A stretch of 64,000 nucleotides of DNA, taken from assembly GCA_002189035.1 (NCBI GenBank), contig NEEC01000013.1, positions 1,426,001 through 1,490,000 on the forward strand, written 5' to 3'. Position numbers and translations under genes: made by a program. The notes under the pieces are model-generated. The model was not told the DNA's origin. It searched no databases and saw only the letters and a list, made by a program, of their open reading frames with translations. The DNA comes from Utricularia gibba (taxonomy: Eukaryota; Streptophyta; Magnoliopsida; Lamiales; Lentibulariaceae). Below, one piece after another: positions 24,404-35,094 of the stretch. Position 1 is the first letter of the stretch; the number at the start of each line of letters is the position of its first letter.

Positions 24404-25070
24404 GGTGATATACCAATTTCATAAAAATTAGTTTGTAAAATATCTTACTTTTGATATAGTTTGTGAAATATCTCATGTCAATTTATTATAATTATGTTAT
24501 TCGATTCTAAATTGTTATTTAATTCGAGTGAAAACTTGTGATAAAATGATAAATAATAAATATATAAATAAATAATAGTTAAAATATACAAACATGTTCA
24601 AATAAATAATAAATTAAATTCTACCACATTAATAATTAACGTATAATATATGTTCGAAATAAATCATAAATAATCAATTGATCCAAATAATTCCAAAACA
24701 ATAATATGATGTGTGACATAAGTTTAAAGTTAAAAACAAATAAACACTAGATCCAAATAATGCAAGCTATCTAATGATGTGTAATATAATAAATAAAATA
24801 TAGAACAAATAAACACATGATCCAAAATATTCCAAGTGATCAAATGATGCATAATATAAATTTCAAATAAAAAATATGCACTTGATCTAAATAATATATA
24901 AGTATTGAATGACATGTAATATATATTTAAATTAAAAAATTATGTGATTGATCAAAGTAACATCTAATGATCCAATAACAAAATTTTGATAGAATGATAA
25001 GGAATATTTCACAAACTTCACCAAAAGTGGGGTTTTCACAAACTAATGTTTGTAAAAATTGTATATCACC
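24404..25070. mobile_element. Long-TIR non-autonomous element in the P6 upstream region
   Basis: The left end (GGTGATATACCAATTTCA...) and the complement of the right end (GGTGATATACAATTTTTA...) match over about 70 bases, both including ATTAGTTTGTRAAA and GTTTGTGAAATAT. Corresponding flanks of P7 (near 29345) and P8 (near 35475) run straight from AAATTGGTCRAATTT to CTTTCGGATTTGGCC. True borders may lie 15-20 bases farther out, and no clear target duplication was found. The middle is a minisatellite. Confidence 0.6.
24680..24949. repeat. Minisatellite, four units of 65-70 bases
   Basis: Units start at 24680, 24750, 24819 and 24884, each beginning GATCYAAAWAAT or similar, with a TGATGTGTAATATA-like middle. 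A partial fifth starts at 24950. It lies inside the long-TIR element. Confidence 0.65.
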
Positions 25071-25862
25071 AATTAATTCAATCCTTCGGGATTTGGCCTG
25101 TCTTATTTTTAAAATACTGGACAACTTGAATGTGAAAATAAAAAAATAAAAAAAGCGACTTGCATGGCCGGTTGACCGAAACAGTATCGACAATGGTTAA
25201 CAAAATTGACTCGCGTTTACTTACCGAATTTAAACAATAAACAACACGTAACTTTGTCACTGTTTTTTATATATTTATGTTTAATGTAATTTGTGTATAA
25301 ATTATACTTTCGATTTGAGTACCTGGTAAGATTAAGTGTAAAGAATATAAATAAAAAGATAAAAAATTTTAAAATTATTAATTATAAATTTAATTATCTA
25401 ATAAATTCTCCATCTTCATCCCTATTATTTATTAGCATTCATGGGGAATCTTTGAAAAAGTTTTTTCATGCATTTGATGCTAATAAAACATATTAATTCT
25501 ATTAAAGTTTTAGCTTCATATAAAATTTGATTTTTAGGGTGTTGGTTTTGTATCATGTAGTCCATGAAATAGGGGTCATTTAGAAAAATTCTCACACGCT
25601 TAAACAAAAAAAAAAAAAAAAAAACAAATAGAGCAATCATTTTTTCATATAATACGTGACATGGCCAAATTTCTAATTCATATCATATAGACGTAAGTTT
25701 TGGAATTTTTGACCATGGTCAATAAGGTAGTAATTAATTAAAGTTCACTATATCGTTCCATGATTAAAGCATCATGTAGCGCATTAAACAATAATTATTT
25801 TGTAGGTCGTGACGTATTTCGCATGGCATGCATACGACATATGCTAGTGATGAAGTATCATG
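25071..25862. other. AT-rich DNA shared with the P7 and P8 upstream flanks
   Basis: Matches 29350-29970 and 35480-36110 (for example CTTATTTTTAAAATAC and [24 protein letters not shown]). It leads into a protease 3' end relic. The landmark CATCATGTAGCGCATTAAACA (first 20 bases) at about 25769 is the downstream flank of P9/P11. No gene. Confidence 0.5.
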
Positions 25863-25985
25863 TTATACTAATGGAAATGAAGCCCATGTGGCTATTCCAC
25901 ACATTCCAGCCCTCCAATGCTTCTCTGCATCAAGATGTATCCATTTAGTCCCCATCCTGTTTCCCAAGAATTTTCCTGAACATAT
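25863..25985 (-). pseudogene. Relic: last 40 codons of a P9-like protease
   Basis: On the minus strand it resembles the end of P9: an NSWETGWGLNGYILMQR stretch, then, after a one-base loss, GMCGIATWASFPLV and a stop. The downstream flank also matches that of P9. Upstream of about 25985 the similarity ends abruptly with no exon 1. It is a truncated duplicate with no possible function as a protease. Confidence 0.75.
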
Positions 25986-26130
25986 AAAAGGCATACATTT
26001 TGTAGCGGAAATCATCGTTTCGTAGTAACAAGATTTGTGTTTGCATCGGAAATCATCGTTTCGTAGTAACAAGATTTGTGCTTGCATTCCGCACTGCGTT
26101 TTGAAGTGTCAGCACTTTCACTAATCTAAT

Positions 26131-26638
26131 CAGTGTTTTAAAAACCAGTTGTATCCATTGAACTGTTTAACTATGGTTTTGGGTTGAACCCTTTTTAAAA
26201 TGGGTTAAACCGAGTTCATTAATTTTAAATTATACTTATTAAAACATTAGAATATAATTATAAAATCATAATTTAGTACATCAAAATATTAAAAAAAATA
26301 AAATTATATCTCTCAATAATTGATACAATTACATTAAAAAGTTTTATCAAAATCATATTTATTGTTTCATATCTCATTCAAATAATATGTAATTTAAATA
26401 CAAATGATTATTTTCTACTATCAATACAAATACATATATAAAAATATAATTATTAAGATATATTTGAAATATATATCAAATATTTATAACAAATTTTATA
26501 TTAGTTTATAATCATTCTCATAAAGTAAATAATAAAAAATTAAAAAATTAAAAGTAAATTTGGATCCAATCCATTAAAACATGGTTTTGGATCTAACCCA
26601 ATTGAACCATGGGCCCAACCCAAGTTTTTAAAACACTG
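26131..26638. mobile_element. hAT-type MITE, 508 bases
   Basis: Terminal inverted repeats CAGTGTTTTAAAAAC at both ends and the 8-base target duplication AATCTAAT at 26123-26130 and 26639-26646. The paralogous site at about 31685-31700 (ACTAATCTAATAACTC) is empty. No coding capacity; movement would need a hAT transposase from elsewhere. Confidence 0.8.
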
Positions 26639-26646
26639 AATCTAAT

Positions 26647-27822
26647 AACCCAAACTTAATTGCAAACGAATGGGATTGAATTTTCAGTGGAAGTACTTCA
26701 AACAGACGCTAATACCACTCCGTGTAGTGTTTGAAATAAGGTCATTAGATATTGGGCATGTACTGTGTTTTGAATATGTGATTCACATTATATTGAATAG
26801 AATTAATTTTGAGATTATATGAATGGAATCAGTTTTAGATTATAGGATTATTTAATAGGACAATATAAAATTATCTTATAAAATTTTATAAAATAAAGTA
26901 TATATTTTCAAAGTAGATAAAAACAAATTATATAATTTTTATAATTAATATTTTCTTTAAAACCAAAAAAAGATTTAATAAATTTAATAATTTCTAAAAT
27001 TAATCAGAATGTAAATTTTTTATTTCATCATAGAACGGTTAAATATTAAATTATTTAAAAATCAAATAGAATAACTTTAATAAATTATGTTTACATAATA
27101 TGCCAATTATTTTATTTGTGAAGTAAAATATGACAATCAAAACCTTAATCAAATCTAATCCTCAAACATGAATCTCAAGCTGAGTTTCATTCTATGGTAA
27201 TCATCTCCCATAGTTTTCGAGCACCGGTTCTTCATAATGTTTTACGAACAAACTATTACAAATTTTTTAGTAATTTTTCGAGTTATTTTTGTTCATTTTG
27301 CTTGATCTTTTTTTTTTCGTGTAGGGGATTGTAATATTTTTCGTAGTGTAGTCTATGCATCGAGAGGTAAATCAGTTAATTATCTTTTGTGTCATGTATC
27401 CCTAAAATTCCTCTTGAAAAGGATAATTGAAAATAAGTTTTAAAAAAAATGTAAAATAAAATTTATTGAAATTCAGAATGCAAAGATTCTCTCCCATCCC
27501 ATGTCACATATTTGGTCGATTTCAAATGCTGTCACTTATTTAGTTATGTTGCGGCACACGACAGCACTATACTGAAGGAGTATTTCCAGCTCATTATCTT
27601 GGAGACTAAGTAGCAGTGTTTGTAAAACAAATTCTTGTTTCTTTTCAATAGCATCTGATGAGTTCACATATTATATCTTTATAGTTATATTCCTGACGGT
27701 AATAAGTAAAACCGTTGCCTTATTGAAATCTGAACGAATTGGGATATTGGGCTGATTCATTGGTCCTTTTTCCTCTCAGTTTTGATCTTTCAAATCCCAA
27801 TCTATCCAATATACATGGCAAT
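26647..27822. other. Downstream region of P7
   Basis: Matches the P8 downstream region (31695-33949, minus the Harbinger-like insertion) and partly the regions below P5 and P6. The marker AAATCAGTTAATTATCTTTT (near 27369) recurs in all four. The last 250 bases before P7 show no ORF. No gene. Confidence 0.5.
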
Positions 27823-28901
27823 CTAATAGATCGGATAGGAAGCATCGGTGGCGATTCCACACAGTCCGGTAGGGCTTGACCCAAGAATCTTCATCCGAAT
27901 GTATCCACTCTCTCCCCAGTCAGTTCCCCATGAATTCTTCACTATCCAATAGTGCAAGCCGTTCTCGGAGCCGTACCCCACAACCGTCATACTGTGGTCC
28001 AAATTTGTTCCGCATCGTCCAGTGAAAATCCCACCAGAATAAAACTGAAAAGCACTCCCACTCGCATCGACGGCCACTGCGACTGGCTGATTCGCCACCG
28101 CGGCTTGCAGTGCATGCTCACCGGTAGCAACATTAGCGAAGTTGGAGATGGTGGCGACGTTGCTCATAGACTTCGCAGAACATGTTCCGTCACTCGCGGT
28201 GCACGGGTACTCATCTTCTGATGCGATGCCTCCATTTGAAACGATCCACTGGAATGCAGATTGTACAGTGCCCCCGCTGCAACCGTTGGAATCTGGAACA
28301 CAGTAACTCAGCTCTGGCGCTGACAGGGATATCAGGTTACCGGTGTTGATCTCAGTGATGCCTTCGACTGCATCTGCGGCGGCGATTGCCCAACTACATT
28401 CTGCATCATTGATAATGCATTATGAACTTCATACTAGACAATATATAATGTCAATGGATTTAACATGAAACCCTTAATCCTCTCACCGCATGGGCCTTCG
28501 TCCTTCACAGGAGTGACGGCTCCCAAAGTCCTCCAATCAACGCTATCTGGCAGAGCTACATCGCTTACTTTGGAATGGTGGACCGGTGCAGCCTTATGAA
28601 GGCGGGGCTTATACGTGTTCCTTGCAGCAAATTCGTTGTTGGTGAGGTCAGTATACTTATTCTCACCAAGCTTGTAAGAGAGGCCTTTTGCGTTCACAGC
28701 ATCGATGTGCTCCGCATTGCTCTTGAAGATCTTGAATCTCTCCGCCTTCTCAGCTTCATTTTTGTACACTCGGCCGTATTTAGCCATCCATTTCTCGTGC
28801 CTGGCTTTCATGTGCGCATCGGGATCTACTCTCGCTTCTGCCTGGTAAATTGTGGCCCCGAGCAGCACCAGGAGCGCGATGAAAAGAACCTTAGACGCCA
28901 T
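27823..28901 (-). CDS. P7: cysteine protease homolog with Ser in place of the catalytic Cys
   Basis: Exon 1 is 28901-28487 and exon 2 is 28400-27823, with an 86-base intron; joined they give an uninterrupted 330-codon frame. Signal peptide and prodomain are nearly identical to P5. The active-site segment reads DEGPCECSWAI where P5 has DQGQCGSCWAF. Thus the oxyanion-hole Gln135 is Glu, Gly139 is Glu, Ser140 is Cys and the nucleophile Cys141 is Ser. His274 (LDHSM) and Asn294 (KNSWG) remain, and the usual disulfide cysteines are kept. Papain loses activity when this Cys is changed to Ser, so P7 is expected to be proteolytically dead. The intact frame and intact TATA box leave two options: a pseudoprotease with a binding or regulatory role, or a gene that lost function recently. 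Exon 2 has other odd changes (SAPELSYC for SEQELVDC), which favour relaxed constraint. Confidence 0.88.
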
Positions 28902-28962
28902 CGCTCAGTAAGATGGAAGATATCAGGGAGAAGAGGTGCAAATTGAAGTGCAATGCGAGAGG

Positions 28963-28970
28963 TATTTATA
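28963..28970 (-). promoter_or_regulatory. TATA box of P7
   Basis: TATAAATA on the minus strand, 62 bases before the ATG, in the context shared with P8. Confidence 0.7.
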
Positions 28971-29962
28971 GGGAAAAAATGTCTATTATTCTGAATAAAT
29001 AGTTTATAGACACAAGAAGTCCTTGTCCCGCATCTTTGACATGAATTAAATAGGTCAGTGCCCGTGTGCTTTGTCTTCATAATTAGATTGCCGATTAAGT
29101 AACCATGCAGTTGTTTTTCAATAGCAGATATATTACAAAAGTAATCATTGTATTTTGAATGTGTGATAAAAGTGATCATCGTATATGTAAAAAATTAATC
29201 ATATATAAGAAAAAAAAAGCCCAATATCCACTTTTCTAAATGACCATTTTCAATAGAATTTAGCATAACGGAAAGTAGATCATTCAAATTTAGCCACCCG
29301 TACCATCTCTCTCTCTCAAACACTAACTAATGATAAATTGGTCAAATTTTTAATATACCTTTCGGATTTGGCCCGTCTTATTTTTAAAATACCGGACAAC
29401 TTGAATGTGAAAATAAAAAATGCAACTTGCATGACAGCTTTACCAATAGAGTATCAACCATGGTTAACAAATTTTGACTCGCCGGTTTTACTGACCGAAT
29501 CTACACAATAAATAACTTGTAACTCTGTCACTTTTTTTCTATATTTATTTAATGTAATTTGTGTATGAATTATACTTTCGATTTGAGTACCCAGTAAGAT
29601 TAAGTGTAAAGATTATTAATGAAAAGATAGAAATTTTTTGAAAATTAATAATTATAAATTTAATTATCTGATAAATTCTCCATCTTTATCCCTATTATTT
29701 ACTAGGATTCATGGGAAATATTTGAAAAGATTTTTCACACATTCGATGCTGATAAACATATTAACTATTAAAATTTTAGCTTCATATAAAGTTTGATTTT
29801 TAGGGTGCTGTTTTATGTCATGTAGTCCATGAAATAGGGGTTATATAGAATAATTATTTTTTTTAATATAATATGTGACATATGATCAAATTTTTAATTC
29901 ATGCCATGTTTTGAATTGTTGACCATGGTCAATGGGGTAGTAATTACTAAAGTTCACTATAT
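28971..29962. other. Upstream flank of P7, duplicated above P8
   Basis: Nearly the same as 35095-36070. Ends at the solo LTR insertion point CTATATCGTTC. No gene. Confidence 0.55.
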
Positions 29963-29967
29963 CGTTC

Positions 29968-31360
29968 TGATAAACGGAAATTTCCTAATATCGTTGCAAT
30001 AAAAATAGAAAATCCGTATCAAATAAATTTATAATCCCTAATCCTCACAAAATACAAATTAAACTGAAAATGCATAGTGGAATTCGGGGTCGATCACAAG
30101 GAGCTTGCGCTTGTCTTGTATTTCAGCAAATGTAGAATTCAAAGTAGGTAAGTCTTAGTTTAAGCTCGAAACAACAGTTGTAAACAAGATCAATAAACGG
30201 TATCAGGTCTAAACGCTAAAGTAACAAGTACTGGTTCTAACTCAGAATAATACTAACGTGCCTTAAAGATCTACAGGTGGTGTGTGCCAAAATTCCTAAT
30301 TTAATCTATCATGTTTCTATACTCACAACTTCAAATAACCTAAGTTTACCCAGGTGATTCATCATATTTTCGGCTAAGTTAATCCTCCATATCATCACCA
30401 ACCTTACAATTAGGTCTACTCGCAACCAAAGCATATAGAACTAGGTCTACCCGGTTCTACTGGTTCTACACCAGACTAACATCTACTGCTCCCGTCTTGA
30501 CCTATTGGTTTACCTCTAAATAAAGCATCTAAGTTGTGAAGGTACTGGTTCCCCTCCTTAGGTCTAACTATGGTTTGATAGATGCAAGAGCTAAGAAACA
30601 AAGGTCAATTTTATTAAGACTCCTAGACCCACATCACCATGCTTCACCTTAAGTCACTCCTAGAGTTTAGCTACTCATGCTTTGAAGGTAAAATGTAATG
30701 GCATTAACATAAAATAACGAAAATGTTGAGGACATAGTGTAAAAGCTAAAAACATAAGCAAACGAAAAGTAAAGTAGTAAAGTTTCTGGATTCCGTTTGC
30801 CATTGTTCACTGGCCGAAACAGTGGTGCTGAACTGAGTCTTTATCTTCTTCCTTCAAGCTGGAGGTTCTTCTCCAGAACAAATTGCCTTTCTTCCTCCTT
30901 CTTTTTGTGTTCTTCGTGTTCGAGTTGAGTTTTTTTGGGGGAGAAACCCCCCCTCGTGTTTGACTTCTCAAAATTCTAGGGTGAACTCCCTTTTTTTGCG
31001 ATTCTCTCTCCTCAGCTTTCTCTTTCCTCCCACTTCCCAAGTCAATTACATTCTCTGACAGATCTGCTGCTCCAGGCCCTGACTTGCAGACTGTCGTCGT
31101 GACAGTGTACTCATTGCCCCCTGCACCTTGGTGACTTGCACGAAATCCAGATTTTTCCTTGATTCTTGGGCTGCTGCTAGACTCCAAAATCGGGTTAGAC
31201 ATGGGGTGGGCTAAATCAAAGGATTTAGCCCACTAATCACACCAAAAATCATATTTTCCCTAATCAAATAAGAATACTTAAAACTATAAAATTAACACTT
31301 AAACATAATTAAAATCTATGATTTTTCTTATCCTAAAACATGAAAATTTGTGTGTTATCA
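29968..31360. mobile_element. Solo LTR, 1393 bases
   Basis: It starts TGATAAACGG, ends GTGTTATCA and is flanked by CGTTC (29963-29967) and CATTC (31361-31365), a 5-base duplication with one later change. Three other copies of the flank (near 25753, 36083 and 42212) run ATATCGTTCCATGATTAA without a break. There are no internal gag-pol sequences. Size and TGATAA/TTATCA ends suggest a gypsy-type LTR; the minus-strand orientation (TGATAACACACAAATTTTCA first) is my guess. Minus-strand ORF 30807-31202 lies inside it and is not considered a gene. Confidence 0.8.
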
Positions 31361-31463
31361 CATTCCATGATTAAAGCATCATGTAGCGCATTAACAACAA
31401 TTATTTTGTAGGTCATGACGTATTTCGCATGGCATGCATACGAAATATGCTAGTGATGAAGTA

Positions 31464-31590
31464 TCATGTTGTGCTAATGGATATGAAGCCCATGTGGCTA
31501 TTCCACACATCCCAACGCCTCCAATGCTTCTCTGCATCACGATGTATCCATTTAGTCCCCATCCTGTTTCCCACGAATTTTCCTGAACAT
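31464..31590 (-). pseudogene. Relic: second truncated 3' end of a P9-like protease
   Basis: Sister copy of the relic at 25863-25985: the same downstream flank, the same last 40 or so codons with frame damage, and the same loss of similarity beyond TTCAGGAAAATTC on the minus strand. The shared breakpoint shows that the truncation came before the P7/P8 block duplication. Confidence 0.7.
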
Positions 31591-32054
31591 ATAAAAGGCA
31601 TACATTTCGTGGCAGAAATCATCGTTTCGTAGTAACAAGATTTGTGTTTGTTGCACTTTGAGGTGTTACGATGCGCTTTCACTAATCTAATAACTCAAAC
31701 TTAATTGCAAACGAATGGAATTGAATTTCTCAGTGGAAGTACTTCAAATAGACGCTGATACCACTCCCTGTAGTAGTTGACATAAGGCCATTAGGATGCG
31801 TTTGATTGCTGGATTTAGGTGGATTGCGACATGGGTTTAAAAATAAACCGACGTTTGGTACGTGTGTTTCAGACGAGTAAAAATAAACCCACCTGCTGCC
31901 GATAAACCCAGCGGGAACTTGCCCAGCTAGGTTTAGCTAAACCCATGGGGGGAGGTCAGTTTAGTTAAACAAGCCTCGTTACTTCCAATTTTATCCTCAC
32001 GTCATCCAATTTTGAACGCAGATCTACCAGAAATCCGATGCATAGGTCTGAAGT

Positions 32055-32134
32055 AGATTTATTCAGATCTGTAACAGATTTATTCAGATCTGTAACACAT
32101 TTGTTCAGATCTATAACACATTTGTTTAGATCTG
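32055..32134. repeat. 21-base tandem repeat, about 3.8 units
   Basis: Units begin at 32055, 32076, 32097 and 32118, with the pattern AGATTTATTCAGATCTGTAAC drifting to ACATTTGTTCAGATCTATAA. Lies inside the Harbinger-like element. Confidence 0.75.
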
Positions 32135-32147
32135 TTTGAATTTATTA

Positions 32148-32268
32148 AAGAAGAAGAAGAAGAAAAGGAAGAAGAAGAAGAAGAAGAAAAGTAAGAAGAA
32201 GAAGAAGAAAAAGAAGAAGATGAAAATAAAGAAGAAAAAGATGAAGACAAAGATAAAGAAAAAAAAAT
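32148..32268. repeat. GAA-rich microsatellite
   Basis: Imperfect GAA/GAAA repeats over about 120 bases. They create an artefactual Ser/Phe-rich frame on the minus strand (32080-32307). Confidence 0.8.
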
Positions 32269-32752
32269 GAAAGTATTAACAACATGTCTAATATTGTGGG
32301 TTTTCATTTTTTATGCTGAATGTGAGTTTTCGTTTTGAAGACGAGCACCGTGTCTATTAATATCCGATGTTTGCAGTAAAATATGAATTTTTGTTTTGAA
32401 AACAAGTACAGTGTCTATTATTACTCAGTGCTTGTTATAAAATAAAGTTTCAATTAAACACTATGATTTATACTATGTGGTGTTCGATTGAACTTATAAA
32501 ATGATATAGAAAAATAAAATATGAGATAATTTATTTTAATTAACTAAAGTCTATATTGGTAATTTTATATAAAAATCATCACAAACCCAATTTTATACCC
32601 GCGTACCAAACGTGTATTAGTCTTAAATCCAAATAATCTAAATTCATTAACCAAGCACGAATTACACCCTTTAAATTCATAAAACTGAGTTATTTAAACC
32701 CAAATAAACTAAACCTTGATTTAGACTAAACCCAACAACCAACTTACCCTTA

Positions 32753-33949
32753 GATATTGGGCATGTCCTGTGTTTTGAATATGTGATTCACATTATATTG
32801 AATAGAATTAATTTTAAGATTATATGAATAGAATCAGTTTTAGATTATAAGATTGTTTTATAGGACAATATAAAATTATATTATAAGTTTAATAAAATAG
32901 TTTATATATTTTTAAAGTAGATATGAAGCAAATTATATAATTTTTATAATTAATATTTTCTATAATAACCAAAAAAAGATTTAATAAATTTAATAATTTC
33001 TAAAATTAATCAGAATTTAAAATTTTAATTTCATCATAGAGCGGTTATATATTAAATTATTTAAAAATTAAATAGAATAAATTTAATAAATTATGTTTAC
33101 ATAATCTGCCAATTATTTTATTTGTGAAGTAAAATATGACAATCAAAACCCTAATCAAATCTAATCCTCAAACATGAATCTCAACCCGAGTTTCATTCTA
33201 AGGGAATCATCTCCCATAGTTTTTGAGCACCGATTCTTCATAATGTTTTATGAACAACTTTTTTTAGTAATTTTTTGAGTTACGTTCACTTTGCTAGATC
33301 TTTTTTTTTTTCGTGTAGGGGATTGTAATATTTTTCGTAGTGTAGTCTATGTATCGAGAGGTAAATCAGTTAATTATCTTTTGTGTCATGAATCCCTAAA
33401 TTCCTCCTGAAAAGGATAATTGAAAATAAGTTTTAAAAAAATGTAAAATAAAATTTATTGAAATTCAGAATGTGAAGATTCTCTCCCATGTCAGATATTT
33501 TGTCAATTTCGCAGGCAGTCAGTTATTTAGTTATGATGCGTCACAAGACAGCATTATAATGAAGGATGATTTCTAGCACTATCTTGAAGCCTAAGTAGCA
33601 AGGTTTGTAAAACAAATTTATGTTTCTTTTTAATAGTATCTGATGAGTTCACAAATTACATCTTTATAGTTGTGTTACTAATGATAATAAGTTTAGTCCT
33701 TGTCTTTTTGAAATTTGAACCAATTGGGATGTTAGGCTGATTCTTTGGTTCTTCTTTCTCTCAGTTTTGATCTCTCAAATCCAGACCCATACAGCTTGAC
33801 CCAACTCTTTATCCAGCTATCTATCCAATATGTATTCGTATTTGTCTTCTTCGTGATCTAGCGATTCTGAGGCAGTGTTCCTCTTCATCCCATGGTTTCA
33901 CCAAGTAGAGGTGACCTATCTCTTCATGCTGTAACATATACATGGCAAT
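32753..33949. other. Downstream region of P8
   Basis: Counterpart of 26750-27822. The part from about 33170 matches the P5, P6 and P7 downstream flanks. No gene seen. Confidence 0.5.
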
Positions 33950-35025
33950 CTAATAGATCGGATAGGAAGCATCGGTGGCGATTCCACACAGTCCGATAGG
34001 GCTTGACCCAAGAATCTGCATCTGAATGTATCCGTTCTCTCCCCAGCCAGTTCCCCATGAATTCTCCACTATCCAATAGTTCACGCCGTTCTCGGAGACG
34101 TACCCCACAATCGTTACCCAGTGGTTCAAATTTGTTGTGCATGATCCGGTGAAAATCCCACCGGAATATAACTGAAAATCAATCCCACTCGCATCGATAG
34201 CCGCTGCAACTGGCTGATTTGCCACCACGGCTTTTATTGCATCCTCACCGGTAACATTAGCGAAGTTGGAGATGGTGGCGACGTTGCTGGTGGAGCTCGC
34301 AGCACATGTTCCGTCACTGGCGGTGTCTGGGTAGCTATCTTCAGATCCGATGCCCCCATTTGAAATGATCCACTGGAATGCAGATTGTGGAGTGCCGCCG
34401 TTGCAACCGCTGGAATCTGTGTCACAGTCAACCAGCTCTTGCTCTGACAGGGATATCAGGATACCGGTTTTAATCTCAACGATGCCTTCCACTGCAGCTA
34501 CGGCGGCGATTGCCCAGCTACATCCTGCATCATAGATAATGCACAATGAACTTCATACTAGACAAAATATCATCTCAATGGATTTAACATGAAACCCTTA
34601 ATCCTCTCACCGCATTCGCCTTCGTCCTTTACAGGAGTCACGGCTCCCAAAGTCCTCCAATCAATGCTATCTGGCAGAGCTACATCGCTTACTTTGGAAT
34701 GGTGGACCGGTGCAGCCTTATGAAGGCGGGGCTTGTACGTGTTCCTTGCAGCAAATTCCTTGTTGGTGAGATCAGTATACTTATTCTCACCAAGCTTGTA
34801 AGAGAGGCCTTTTGCGTTGACAGCATCGATGTGCTCCGCATTGGTCTTGAAGATCTTGAATCTCTCCGCCTTCTCAGCTTCATTTTTGTACACACGGCCG
34901 TATTTAGCCATCCATTTCTCGTGCCTGGCTTTCATGTGCGCATCGGGATCTACTCTCGCTTCTGCCTGGTGAATTGTGGCCCCGAGCAGCACCAGGAGCG
35001 CCATGAAAAGAACCTTAGACGCCAT
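33950..35025 (-). CDS. P8: cysteine protease homolog with Ser in place of the catalytic Cys
   Basis: Exon 1 is 35025-34611 and exon 2 is 34524-33950, with an 86-base intron; 329 residues, one fewer than P5 (NVTGEDA against NVAAGEDA). The active-site segment reads DEGECGGCSWAI: the oxyanion-hole Gln135 is Glu, Ser140 is Cys and the nucleophile Cys141 is Ser. His273 (LNHWV) and Asn293 remain, but the Lys before Asn is Glu (VENSWG). P7 shares the Q135E, S140C and C141S changes, so they arose before the two genes separated, yet both frames stayed open. Apart from the active site, P8 is closer to P5 than P7 is in exon 2 ([13 protein letters not shown] is unchanged). A pseudoprotease is the best reading; an ageing non-functional copy is the alternative. 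Confidence 0.9.
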
Positions 35026-35086
35026 CGCTCAGTAAGATGGAAGATATCAGGGAGAAGAGGTGCAAATTGAAGTGCAATGCGAGAGG

Positions 35087-35094
35087 TATTTATA
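35087..35094 (-). promoter_or_regulatory. TATA box of P8
   Basis: TATAAATA on the minus strand, 62 bases before the ATG, with the same flanks as P7. Confidence 0.7.

Larger units (their letters stand above)
31794..32749. mobile_element. PIF/Harbinger-like non-autonomous element, 956 bases
   Basis: The left end GGATGCGTTTGATTGCTGGA and the complement of the right end AGGGTAAGTTGGTTGTTGGG align as imperfect terminal repeats and continue with TTTAG. TTA flanks both sides (31791-31793 and 32750-32752). The P7 block has the empty site (GTCATTAGATATTGGGC near 26741). No transposase. It contains a 21-base tandem repeat and a GAA-rich tract. Confidence 0.75.

Noticed and set aside
30807-31202. 131-codon minus-strand frame
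   Set aside because: Lies wholly inside the 1.39-kb solo LTR and matches no family I know.
32080-32307. Ser-rich small protein
   Set aside because: Created by the GAA microsatellite on the opposite strand.
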